NCBI GenBank assembly: GCA_015039465.1
Contig: MU130026.1
Span: forward strand, 1-64,000
DNA length: 64,000 bases
Reading direction: 5' to 3'
From: Phlegmacium glaucopus
Taxonomy: Eukaryota; Basidiomycota; Agaricomycetes; Agaricales; Cortinariaceae
The notes below the pieces were generated by a model. The model made no database searches. It was not told where the DNA came from and worked only from the letters and a program-made list of their open reading frames with translations. Position 1 is the stretch's first letter, and every line of letters begins with the position of its first letter. Made by a program: the position numbers and the translations under genes. Shown piece by piece: positions 35,501 through 44,358 of this stretch.

Positions 35501-36168
35501 CGATTGCCTTGAATACACTGGAATTCACACACAACAATCGAAGACACGCCGACCGACTCCACACACCATTCGAACTCATGTTTGGAGAATCCCCCATCGC
35601 GATCCCCTTATCTTTCGAAAACACGAAATACCCATCGATCAAAGACAAAATGAAGACACTGATCAAGAACCGAGAAGAAGCACTCGCAGCACATGAACTT
35701 GCACAAACACGCATTGCAGAACGTAGACGATCGAATTTCATCCCATTCAAGAAGGGACAGAAAGTCTGGTTAGACTCACGCAACCTCAAAACGTTGTATC
35801 ACAAGAAAATGGCCCCAAAACGCGAAGGACCCTTCGAAATCACAGAAGTCTTAGGCCCTATCACATATGAATTACGACTCCCATCCTCATGGAAAATACA
35901 CAACGTCTTCCATGCATCCTTACTCCGACCCTACAAAGAAAACGACATCTATGGAGAAAACTTCAACAGACCACCTCCCGAACTACTTGAAGGTGAAGAA
36001 GTCTACGAAATCGAAACCATTCTAAAACACAGAAGACAAGGACGAAACATCCAGTACTACATCAAATGGAAAGGATATCCGATCTCCGAAGCATCGTGGG
36101 AAAACGAAGAAGCATTCTCTGACGACAGCGACTTGCTGACGAACTATAAACAACGTCACCAACTTTGA
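32551..36168 (+). CDS. Pol polyprotein of the gypsy element (PR-RT-RH-IN-chromodomain)
   Basis: An uninterrupted 1205-aa frame, in a different frame from gag and starting with its own ATG 17 nt after the gag stop. Protease motif DTGAGG is at residues 45-50. The reverse transcriptase YMDD box is near 428-431. RNase H begins around ECDASKYASGAVL (about 574). The integrase has its HHCC zinc module near 790-840 and D,D,E residues near 865, 924 and 960 (MDFITDLP, LSDRGPQF, ATERTNQE). A chromodomain closes the protein (about 1151-1205, YYIKWKGYPISEASWEN) and would steer integration to marked chromatin. All catalytic motifs look intact. Confidence 0.96.
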   Translation: MQVSPCLNIYSVCSATITNNTISVPIIIIDQTSSKEDIETQGLIDTGAGGKFIDQNYARKSGFTIEKLDEPLKVFNVDGTPNKRGTIKTFIDLDLIVNGQRKTERLLVTGLGKQKIILGFPWLQETNPEINWKTGAFSWRNEETDTGKRRFFKRKMSTDTPKQEFPKYPKSSITDEDDEEEYMNSTLNPLDDDELSLLISFITGETDDNIWINAKTSASQTLAQKYDKKDDIPVEKLVPKEYHEFLDVFDEKKADRFPDERPWDHKIEMKPGFEPKSFKNYNLTPEEQTELDKFLKENLERRYIRKSKSPMASPFFFVSKKDGKLRPCQDYRYLNEHTVKNAYPLPLISEIMDKLKGATCFTKFDVLRGYNNVRIKKGDEWKAAFKTNRGLFEPTVMFFGMCNSPATFQAMMDSIFEDLIEGDYVIVYMDDILIFATCEKDLEEITRKVLQRLREHDLYLKPKKCEFNKKKIEYLGMIIEEGKVSMDSTKLKGIRDWPTPTTVKEVRSFLGFGNFYRRFIKKFSELAGPLNNLLRKNKTFEWTQECQDAFETLKKRFTEEPVLMMPDHTKPFQIECDASKYASGAVLTQLDSNGDRHPVSFISKTFSPTERNYEIYDRELLAIIRGLQEWRHYIQGSPHTTVIFSDHKNLTYYREAKKLNRRQARWALYLSEFDVKLVHLAGNKMIQSDTLSRRPDHCPEEDNDNEDIVLLPDSLFLNLIDTDLQERIASADDLDLDAAEAIKILLDTGSSAQKDLNEWTTEEFEGKRVLFYKGKNYIPKDFELRRDIVKMFHDPETAGHPGELETYNAVRQHYWWPGLRTFAKNYVQGCGTCQQFKIDRNPSKPAFIPVEGAKSTRPFANCSMDFITDLPPAEGYDSILSVVDQGLTKGVILLPCNKTITAEETARLLLENLYKRFGLPDRLLSDRGPQFASQSFRELLKLLGITSSLSTAYHPQTDGATERTNQEIEAYLSIYCASHPEEWPIALNTLEFTHNNRRHADRLHTPFELMFGESPIAIPLSFENTKYPSIKDKMKTLIKNREEALAAHELAQTRIAERRRSNFIPFKKGQKVWLDSRNLKTLYHKKMAPKREGPFEITEVLGPITYELRLPSSWKIHNVFHASLLRPYKENDIYGENFNRPPPELLEGEEVYEIETILKHRRQGRNIQYYIKWKGYPISEASWENEEAFSDDSDLLTNYKQRHQL

Positions 36169-36187
36169 TCAATCACAGAAGCTCAAC

Positions 36188-36382
36188 ATGCGCTACACGT
36201 CTTATGCACACGAGTTACTCGATGAAGAGTTCTTGAAATTCATCGACCAGGTGGCGATCGTTACGACAGAACTGGAGAATATAAGAGAGAAGCTTGAAGA
36301 AGAACGAGACAAACAGTTCGTTCTCCCTCCCTTCGACTTCGAAACTTACAATCCTCGCCTCAACAACTCCCCTTTCCTCTGA
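36188..36382 (+). CDS. Small acidic coiled-coil ORF after pol
   Basis: 64 aa, starting 19 nt after the pol stop. It is rich in Glu and Lys with a heptad-like stretch (TTELENIREKLEEERDK). Its TGA is followed after one base by the ATG of the next ORF. I do not recognise a family. The spacing resembles the gag-pol junction and suggests termination-reinitiation. Confidence 0.5.
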   Translation: MRYTSYAHELLDEEFLKFIDQVAIVTTELENIREKLEEERDKQFVLPPFDFETYNPRLNNSPFL

Positions 36383-36383
36383 A

Positions 36384-37151
36384 ATGCCTCGAGCCCAAGT
36401 CACCGAAAAACGCTTCCGACCCACTGTCCGCCCTCTTCCCCCTAATTTCAATCGACCTCGTGCACATAGATTTACTTCCTCTCCTCCCTCCCCTTCTTAT
36501 TTGTCTCCCACTGCTTCTTCCTCTTCTGAAACCACTTGTTATTCGAATGTTGAACATTTCGACTCGCACGAACTCGACTCTATCCTTAAAAGTGAAAACA
36601 ATCTCAAATCGATCAAGGACATCCTTTGGGATCGTAGCGACCTAAACTCCCAATTTTGCCACTATTTCGAGACCAGACAGACGATACGAAGACTGGAAAA
36701 AGAAATTGAACGACAACGAACGACGACAAACCTTCTCTTCGACCACATGAGAGAAGGCGGTCTTATTTTGAAGCTCAAACCATTGATCAGACACCACCGA
36801 AAATATCAATGGAGTTCGGTCCCGTTCAAAAACACACCTCAAGAAACGAACGTACCAGTCTACGATACTCCCTCTCCCATGTCATCGCCGGCGAGATCAA
36901 TCCCTAACGTCCCCATCGACACGATCATCCTCCCAGTCACTCCTCATATTTCTATTTCTGAAATTTCCACACGATATTCAGAAGGCGACGGCTCAAGGAA
37001 CAGTCCTATTTACATCCCAGACGACGAAGATTATCAGCGACTTCAAGTCCTCGACACCATGCGAACGACTCGAAACCATTGCGTTCTCTGTAACGAACCC
37101 GGTCACATTCTCAAACGCTGTCAACTGGCGAAGAGACTCTACAGTCGTTGA
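36384..37151 (+). CDS. Extra retrotransposon ORF with CCHC zinc knuckle, between pol and the 3' LTR
   Basis: 255 aa from the ATG at 36384. Ser/Pro-rich N-terminus, a coiled-coil-like middle (ETRQTIRRLEKEIERQ), an acidic stretch (YIPDDEDYQRL) and a C-terminal knuckle CVLCNEPGHILKRC at residues 233-246. There is no signal peptide or transmembrane helix, so it is not env-like. The knuckle resembles that of nucleocapsid, so it may bind RNA or DNA. The frame is open to within 36 bp of the 3' LTR, arguing for selection. Function unknown. Confidence 0.7.
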   Translation: MPRAQVTEKRFRPTVRPLPPNFNRPRAHRFTSSPPSPSYLSPTASSSSETTCYSNVEHFDSHELDSILKSENNLKSIKDILWDRSDLNSQFCHYFETRQTIRRLEKEIERQRTTTNLLFDHMREGGLILKLKPLIRHHRKYQWSSVPFKNTPQETNVPVYDTPSPMSSPARSIPNVPIDTIILPVTPHISISEISTRYSEGDGSRNSPIYIPDDEDYQRLQVLDTMRTTRNHCVLCNEPGHILKRCQLAKRLYSR

Positions 37152-37173
37152 AATCAGGAGCTTTCAAAAGTCT

Positions 37174-37186
37174 AGCAGAGGGGTAA
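37174..37186 (+). promoter_or_regulatory. Polypurine tract before the 3' LTR
   Basis: Purine-rich AGCAGAGGGGTAA directly precedes the 3' LTR, the expected plus-strand primer position. Confidence 0.65.
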
Positions 37187-37565
37187 TGTTACGATTGTAT
37201 ACATGCAGCGTACGCACATTTTTCATTTTCTTTTTATTATCACACATGCGCACTCCATGCAATGTTCATTGTTTCATCTACATGCTGCTACTACTCTGTT
37301 TTCATACATGTGTCAAACACATGTTGTACATACTTTCACCACATGCCTTTCATTTCCTTTTCTAGTATATAAACCTACGTATTCTGTACAATGTTCTTTA
37401 CCTAGTCTTTAATAGACGATCTTACTCTCTACATCTCTCTCAAAGACGACCGCTGCTCTAGGCCTTAACAAGTCTACGAAGCGCAAGTCTACGAATTGAT
37501 ACTCGAAACCGACATAGTAACGACTGTTAACGATCAGTAACCCTGAATCGTTCGAAGTCGTAACA
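37187..37565 (+). repeat. 3' LTR of the gypsy element
   Basis: 379 bp. Apart from the 9-bp unit, I see only two substitutions against the 5' LTR, one of them C-to-T at CpG. Confidence 0.95.
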
Positions 37566-37583
37566 CTATCCTCCCCTAAAATA

Positions 37584-37751
37584 CATCAGCAAACTCCAAT
37601 TTTTTGTCATAGTGAGTTATAGCAAAATATAGTAAAGTATAGCATGGGTCCCTATCTCTGTAGCACTACAGAGATAGGGACCCATGCTATACTTTACTAT
37701 ATTTTGCTATAACTCACTATGACAAAAAATCGGAGTTCAAGTTTGCTGATG
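37584..37751. mobile_element. 168-bp fold-back MITE
   Basis: Almost the whole element is one inverted repeat with arms of about 80 bp and only a CA spacer at the centre (CTGTAG-CA-CTACAG). The arms differ by a short insertion and one substitution near the tips (CAAACTCCAA against CAAACTTGAACTCCGA on the opposite strand). Both ends are flanked by TA (37582-37583 and 37752-37753). It has no coding capacity. Confidence 0.9.
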
Positions 37752-37753
37752 TA

Positions 37754-38174
37754 TGCAGGACAGGGAAATGTTAGCCTTGTATCACATTTTAATAAGTAGT
37801 TCATCCTGGGTAATGTGCTCAAGTGTTACATTCCGTCATACATTACTCCGGTCCAGCTCTGTTGGAGTTGTCTCCGGTAGTCCGTACTCCGTACAGTGCT
37901 TTCCCTCACATCCCAAACTACTCCTCCTACATTCAACCCCGAGACTTCTCCATGTCATTCCGGTTCCTCCGTCTATACTCCGCACCCATTACCACTTCTT
38001 CGCCACTACCACTATTTCTTTGTCATCACGTTCCCACTATCAGTCAGCACACCAGCCATGGATTATTCACCTCAAGAATGCAGGACCTTTCGGGAGCAGA
38101 ACGCAGCACATTATATTTATACTTTATATTTCGGTTGCAATTCCTTTTATTATTTAAGTACTTGAACTTGTATG
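37754..38174. other. Spacer between MITE and copia LTR
   Basis: Open frames here (37753-38185) overlap in several phases and have pyrimidine-rich, low-complexity translations. I see no gene. Confidence 0.5.
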
Positions 38175-38438
38175 TGTTGACCTAGTATAAGGTCAGGTCG
38201 TCTTTAGATCATGTGACACTATCATTCATTTATTACATACTCTTTTTCATTTTTACTCCTCAGTTGTCAACTACTACTTTCCGACACTGAGGCATACATT
38301 GTCCCTTCGTTACCATACAGATGTATAGCTAACTCATATCCTAGTACGCTCTCTGCATCTAGGTAAATACAATTAGTTGTCAACTACTACTTTCCGACAC
38401 TGAGGCTACGCTCTCTGCGTCTAGATCTAATCTCATCA
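38175..38438 (+). repeat. LTR of a degraded Ty1/copia relic
   Basis: 264 bp from TGTTGACC to CTCATCA, clearly related to the LTRs at 44019 and 50619 but diverged throughout. It contains two of the internal ~61-bp units (GTTGTCAACTACTACTTTCC..). It is followed by GGTTATGGGCCCC, the same primer site as in the intact element. Confidence 0.85.
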
Positions 38439-39763
38439 GGTTATGGGCCCCGGGCGGTGATATGATTTAAATCTGCATAAGCATGGTTTTTGCAATTTTT
38501 ATCTATTATTTCAGCATAAATATTAATTAATGCACCAATAACTGGTTAATACAACTGATAATAAACAAGGGAATCAGAGTTGTCTACCCTACAACTGCTG
38601 ATTAGACCTATTACTGTGTGACTTAAATGCATATAGTTAATAAGTGTGGTCAATAGACTATCATTTGTTACACTACAAATTGCATGTCTGGATTAAAACC
38701 AATAAATCCATGAATATCCTTATAGACTTGGCACAGGAAAAGTTAAATAAACAATATTGGGTTAGCAAATGTCATGGGGTGTGATTTTGGAGCAACAGAA
38801 TATTATTAATAAATATTCAGGGGAAGTTGGTGCCCTAGCAACAGTGGAAGCAGAATAACCAAGATAGTGGAACCATGTGATTGTGTGGGAATCATGATGA
38901 TTAAGGATAGGGGGAGTGCTGAACAATCATAAAGATTGTTTCCAGGCACAATAGGCACAGTTCCCACCAAGAGGGGTGGAAACTACCTAAAATTAGGAAC
39001 ATGGGGCTAAAAATAGAACAACCCCTATGTTTCCAGGAACAATGAGTGCACATGGTGCCAGAACCAAAGTAAGGGTACCAGGAACCAGTATATCTATTTT
39101 TGGACATTATCTATTTTTAAATATCTCAAATGTATAAAATACCTCCCAGGGTTTGTAAATAGTCAGAAAATTGGATTCTTTCTTTCCCCCCCTCATTTGC
39201 AACCTAGTACAGCTCACTGTCTTAGACATTGAGCAAGAACACTTGTCTTTGAGTAGTGGACTTGAAAATAAATCAGTTTCTCAGAGTTGTTTGACTTGTT
39301 GCAATAATTGTTGAATTGTTGTAAAAGTTGTTGTTGTGTTAAAGTCATAGCAGAAGCAAGAGGGCTTCTTGTGTATGCAATTGTGTTAAAGTCATAGCAG
39401 AAGTTTGAGTCTTCTTGTGTATGCAATTGTGTTGAAGTTGTAACAAAGTCTTGGACTTTTGTGTACACAAATTGTAAATCAATCAGTAAAGTCTTAGGAA
39501 TTCTTTGACTGATTGTTGGTGCAAGCCATAAATTGCAAAACCACTTAAAAGTTTGATCATCCTTCAATTGATCCAAATTATTGTTGTTGTTGTGTGTATT
39601 AGTTGAAGTGAATTTCAAAGTCTTGGAAAGGTTATACTTTCTAGAAAACCCAACTTGCATTATTAAGACTGTATAAAGTATTGATTGAGTTATTGTTTTG
39701 AGTAGAGATTTTTATAATCTTGAAAATACACCTTTTCTCAACAACCTCTGTGCAGTTACATCA
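38439..39763 (+). mobile_element. Untranslated leader of the copia relic with possible nested LTR
   Basis: The last 280 bp match the leader of the complete element at 44660-44960 (AAAAGTTTGATCATCC.., GAAAACCCAAC.TGCATTA blocks). The middle (about 38880-39330) holds unrelated sequence with a TATAAAATA box near 39134 and LTR-like composition, perhaps a nested solo LTR. About three copies of a 58-bp unit containing GTTAAAGTCATAGCAGAAG lie at 39330-39450. No ORF. Confidence 0.6.
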
Positions 39764-41363
39764 ACGTGTAGAGATAGCAAGATACAGAAAACATCCCACA
39801 AGTTGTTGGTACTTGGGAATGAGTTCATCATCGCTAATTTCTGGGAGTGAATTCGGCGGAGGAGGGGGCATTTCTGTGATTTTATAAGGAAAAGGTGTAG
39901 ATGCGGGCTTGCAGCTTCTCATATTCCATTCATCGAGTAACGCAGTGACATAAACATTGGAAGACAACCATAGACGACGGTTTGGACGGTCCCTGATAAT
40001 GATGATGCTGAGGAATTTTGAGCAGGGTCCCAAGTCCACAATTAACAAGCGTTTATCATTGACATGGATTGGGACATATAGTACTAAGGGAGTTCCATCG
40101 GTAGTTGCAATAACAGATGGATCGGGAGGCGATGTCCATTCACCGAAAAAGACTCCATGATCAACTTCACATTGGATCATCCCCAAGTCGCAAAGAAGGG
40201 ACATGAGAAGCATATAAAATTCAAACGCAGATTGGTGAAGACCATAAAGTGCAACCAGGATGCGGAGAACCTTCCCAGGTGTAGTATGGATATAACCTGG
40301 AAAGGAGCAAGCATAGATGGGATGACAAAGTTTTGCATGAAGAAATGCCGTCTTGCAATCGAATTGGAAAATTTCTAAGTTGTGAACAGCGGCCCAAGCA
40401 AGGAGGATCTGTACGCTGGCCATTTTAGCGACAGGTGCATAAGTTTCATCATATTGTCCGGGACGCTGGTTAAAGCCTTGGGCAACTAGGTGCGCCTTCT
40501 CCTTGCCTTTGATAAGCGTACCATCAGTATCCGTCTTCTGGTCAAATACCCATTTCAACCCGATAGTCCGTTCACCCTTCGGCAAGTCATCCTCCACAAA
40601 AGCTCCCATCTCATCCAAACTCTGCTTCTCTCTCGCCATTGCTGCTAGCCATACTGGAGCATCCGGACGCGTGATAGCCTCGGAATAAGATAAGGGTATC
40701 TTGTTGATATGGAAATGGGTGATTGATCGTAAGGCAACAGTTTCCATCATACCCAAAGTATCGGTTTCAATTTGATGAGAAAACGTTGAAGAGGCAAGGA
40801 AAGAAATATAGGCGAATATTGCATCTTCTGTAGGATTTAGGTCACCCAATCCAATCGGTACGAAACCCCTTTTCACATTTTCTTGAGCGTCCATAGTCCC
40901 TGCATATAAAACCGCACCCCCATTCGCATCAACATCAACATCAACATCACCCCCATTTCCATCAAGATTGTCACCATGTCCATCGATATCACCCCCATTC
41001 CGACCTAGTTTTTCCATTCTCTGTGTTTCACATGTCATAACGCGCTGTTTCTTTAAACAAAGGACTTCATCAAATGCACGACCAGCCGAGGTTTGACGAC
41101 GATGCCGAACGGGACGAGGAGAAATGGTACGGTTGTCCAAGAGTTTGGGCGATAGCGAACAAGGAACACCAAGACGAGTTGTCATGTCTTCATTAAAGAT
41201 GACATCTCGAGAGAAATGTACAGTACCCTTTAAATCACGAACAGTCCAGCCAATGCGAGCTTCTTCGTAGCCAATAAAAATAGCCTCGTATTGCTGAGGG
41301 CCTGCTTTCGTCCATAATTCAGGAGGAATGGCAACGAAGCATTGACAGCCCCAAACACATTGA
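39764..41363 (-). pseudogene. Inverted copia pol fragment (integrase C-term to reverse transcriptase)
   Basis: Minus-strand sequence homologous to 47570-49200 of the full copia element. It starts at VWGCQCFV and ends abruptly at LYLAISTR, where it joins plus-strand leader sequence head-to-head. RT blocks such as LKWVFDQKTDTDGT and AHLVAQGFNQRPGQYDETYAPVAKMAS are readable. A deletion removes about 22 residues after the HVDD catalytic box, which here reads HVND. It cannot be functional. Confidence 0.88.
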
Positions 41364-41830
41364 TGTACCTGCGGTGGGATCAGACCGCAAGTAGTAACAT
41401 AGTTCAGAGGGGTTAATGTAGTTTTCCTCGATAGAATTTAAAGAGAAGTTCGCGGTATTGAAATACGCAAGAAGAATAGGTTGCAAAGATAGCGAAGTTC
41501 ACGAACGAGAACACAGTGCACGAAGTAGCTTAAAGAATGAGACTATTGACTTAGAACGTTGCTGCAAAGTTTATGGGATCAAAACTCTGGCCGTCTCTTG
41601 TTTTTCTTCCCTCCTACTTGCTACGGATACTTAATACAAGAGTTGTAAACTAACCAGGTGCGGATATGCGAAACAGTAATGTAAAAATTGAGCTAATGCG
41701 AAGTCACATGAACCCAGTAGTTTGGTAACGAAGGAATAGGAGATAAAGTAAAAATAAAAGTGATGAGTAAGGAGGTCAGCAGCACAAAGGCAAAATTGCC
41801 TCAAAGCCTATAAAGGTATCAATATCATGA
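41364..41830. other. Unassigned repeat-like sequence between copia fragment and hAT remnant
   Basis: No ORF. A small hairpin (GCGGT..ACCGC) lies at the left edge. The sequence has the look of an LTR remnant but I found no matching partner in the window. Confidence 0.35.
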
Positions 41831-44018
41831 AATTAATAACAAAGACTTTGTACCTTTTTACAGCCAGTGAATCATTCAATAAGGTCATACATTGACCCCC
41901 AACGAGTTCATACCCACTTAATAAGTTTGAGTGGACGTATACCTACTTCAACACAAACCTCAGCAAAGTAAGCTTTTGCCTGAGGTGAAGCACGAATCTG
42001 TCATTTTGTTAGCTGAGGAAACAAACACCATGAAAGAAGAAAAAAATACCTGATTGACAAGGGCTAGCACCTTCCCTAAGACATCCCCAGGTACAAAGTC
42101 AACCACATCATCAGCCTCTTGTTGACCAGGGAGCGAATTGAGCTCAACCCAGTCTGTAGTCCAGGCAGTATCATCCGCATCATCTTCATCTTCATCGTCA
42201 TCTTCAACTGATGCTGTGTTATTCCTAGTTGACTTCTTATTTTTAGGTGCACGGGGTTTAACTGCCTCAATAAAGGCTTTCGCCCCTAGGTACACAGTAT
42301 GTTCCATACACCTAGAATTTATCAGTTCATATTTTGGGATGTTAGCTTGAAAGTTAAGTCATACCAAATACACTGCTGTTCAGCTACCCATTCCTTCTCC
42401 AAAGGGTTGAAATCTTGCTCAATAGCACGTAGAGCTTTGTCATTAGCGCTTGCATTGTCAGCAGTAGCCCATCCAAGCTATTGAGGGGTTTGAGTTATTG
42501 AAATATAAATTGATTAAATGTTACGAACCTTATCACAAATATTATATCGGTCGAGGACTTCAAGGGTTTTGGCAGCAATATTGACACCACTGTGACTTCC
42601 CTTGAGCTCCTCAAAGCCCAGAATCTTACTCTTTAACTCCCAGTCAAATGGCTTGCTAGGTGGTGAGTCAATGTAATGGGCGGTTACAGCGAGGTATGGA
42701 TCATAGGATTTCGAGGTCCAAGCATCAAAAGTGATTGAAATTTTGCTCGGAATGGTCTGACTTGAAGTTTTAGAATGAAAACATTCCAATTATCATTAGA
42801 AACGTACCGAAAAGTGGTCCGTGAGGCGCTGAATAGCCTCTTTAGCCTTCTCAATAACTTCATCCCTGAGCTTTTGTCGATGGGGTATCTCATTCTCTTT
42901 GGTAGCGGGACGTTGGTATTTGAGAAGGGCACGAAAGGGTTTCTCATCTACCACCTGAAAGGCCTAACAGTATGGATTATGATTAACATCATCATCAATA
43001 AAATTCGCAAGTAAAACAACTTACTTGGTCACCGGAAACCACAAAGTCTACAATATGTTCAAGCAGACCTTCCTTCGACCACTTCGTGACTGGCTTGACA
43101 AAACTATCGAGGCTTGATTGAACTGACCCAGGTTTGGTTACTTCTTTGGCATCTGTTAACGGAAGCGCAGATTTGTTGGGTTCGATACCGAGCGATTTGC
43201 ATATCTTGAGGTAAAATTCACCATGAGTGGCCCAGTTTCTGGGAATGTAATACGTGAGGATGACTTAGTCAAGGTTAACAGGGAGTTTACTTACCGTGTG
43301 TAATGTTTTTGGAGACTGCTATTTCCGCCTGAGAAAAATGTATCTTTTTTCCCTGCAGCGCTGTGGAGATAGTGAAACTCTGAACATAAGGATGTAGTTG
43401 AGCTTCGGAAACTCACCAACATGCATTACAGATGTGGCCATTGATTAGCGCCCCACCATCTTCCTTCGTCGCCCTCGTAAATGCAGCCCTTAGGTCTCTT
43501 GTACGATCATCATGGCCACGGTGATTATGTTTCCGAGGAGCCTGCACATCAAGAAAGGTGAATAATTAATAATAGCAGATGAAAATGATTACTTACCCTG
43601 CGCTCACGATGGATTTCTCCAGCCATTCGGTTGTATTTCGCAACCACATCTTCGTCTTCACTCTCCTCATCATCCTCACTGTCGTTGTCCCCTCCCTGCA
43701 TGGTGTAATCCATATGTTCATCGGTATCATGCGCTGGGGTGGTTCTGGCAAATTTCGGGTGGTTGGTTTCAGTACGCACATGTTTGGTGGATTCAGGAGA
43801 TGCCAGCACGGTGCCAACACGTTTTTGAACAATGGATTGACGTGGTTGGACCCGGGTGTTGTCCTCTGGTTGCAGCATTGACAAACCAGTGCCTACATCA
43901 ATGGTTTTGTCAGTAGATACCCCAGCATGGTAATAAATAATATAAACTTACCTAGAGCAACAAATTGACGCAGTTGGACCTGCGTCTCGTCCTCTGGTTG
44001 CAGCTTCGATGAACCAGC
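41831..44018 (-). pseudogene. hAT-family transposase gene, N-terminal and central part
   Basis: Minus-strand exons can be joined from a charged N-terminus (LQPEDETQVQLRQF and a near copy, LQPEDNTRVQPRQS) through an acidic linker to a BED-type zinc finger (GHICNACW, then H..H) and the transposase core. The core contains PSKISITFDAWTS, a WATADNASANDKAL block and the CMEHTVYLGAKAF block, all typical of hAT/RICESLEEPER proteins. Two in-frame TGA codons (41908-41910 and 41872-41874) interrupt the segment around KWV-TRWGSMYDLIE, and the C-terminal dimerisation region is absent. The 5' coding exon is split by the copia element. Non-functional. Confidence 0.85.
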
Positions 44019-44345
44019 TGTTGATGTGTGTCATCAGGTCGTCTATCACATCACGTGATATCCTTGTTAGTTTATTATCTACATTACTTCTTTTTCGCTC
44101 CTCAGTTGTCAACCATTACTTTCCGACACTGAGGCGTACATTATCTTTTCCTTTTTACTCATACTGATGTATAACTAAAATCCTATCCTAGTACGCTCTA
44201 CGCATCTAGGTAAATATATTAGTTGTCAACCATTACTTTCCGACACTGAGGCTACGCTCTACGCGTCTAGGTAAATATATCAGTTGTCAACCATTACTTT
44301 CCGACACTGAGGCTACGCTCTACACGTCTAGATCAAAGTCCATCA
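44019..44345 (+). repeat. 5' LTR of the copia element
   Basis: 327 bp with three ~61-bp internal units. Relative to the 3' LTR it has one extra unit and four substitutions, each G-to-A at a CpG site. Confidence 0.93.
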
Positions 44346-44358
44346 GGTTATGGGCCCC
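44346..44358 (+). promoter_or_regulatory. Primer-binding site for a half tRNA-iMet
   Basis: GGTTATGGGCCCC follows the LTR directly. Its complement, GGGCCCATAACC, is the anticodon stem-loop of eukaryotic initiator tRNA-Met, not the tRNA 3' end. Drosophila copia and yeast Ty5 are known to prime with such a cleaved half tRNA. The relic at 38439 has the same site. Confidence 0.75.

Larger units (their letters stand above)
30701..37565 (+). mobile_element. Full-length Ty3/gypsy chromovirus, self-priming type
   Basis: A 6.9-kb LTR retrotransposon flanked by CTATC duplications (30696-30700 and 37566-37570). The LTRs run TGTTACGATT..GTCGTAACA and differ only by one 9-bp repeat unit and two substitutions, so the insertion is young. 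Order: LTR, primer site complementary to the start of its own RNA, gag (one stop), pol with protease, reverse transcriptase, RNase H, integrase and chromodomain, then two further ORFs, purine tract and LTR. The chromodomain places it among chromoviruses. The primer signature is that of the Tf1/sushi group. Confidence 0.96.

Noticed and set aside
36188..37151. Post-pol ORFs as an env gene
   Set aside because: No signal peptide, membrane helix or Cys-rich ectodomain; the CCHC knuckle argues for a nucleic-acid-binding protein instead.
37753..38185. Three overlapping plus-strand frames of 89-134 codons
   Set aside because: Several phases are open at once because the region is pyrimidine-rich; no conserved motif in any.
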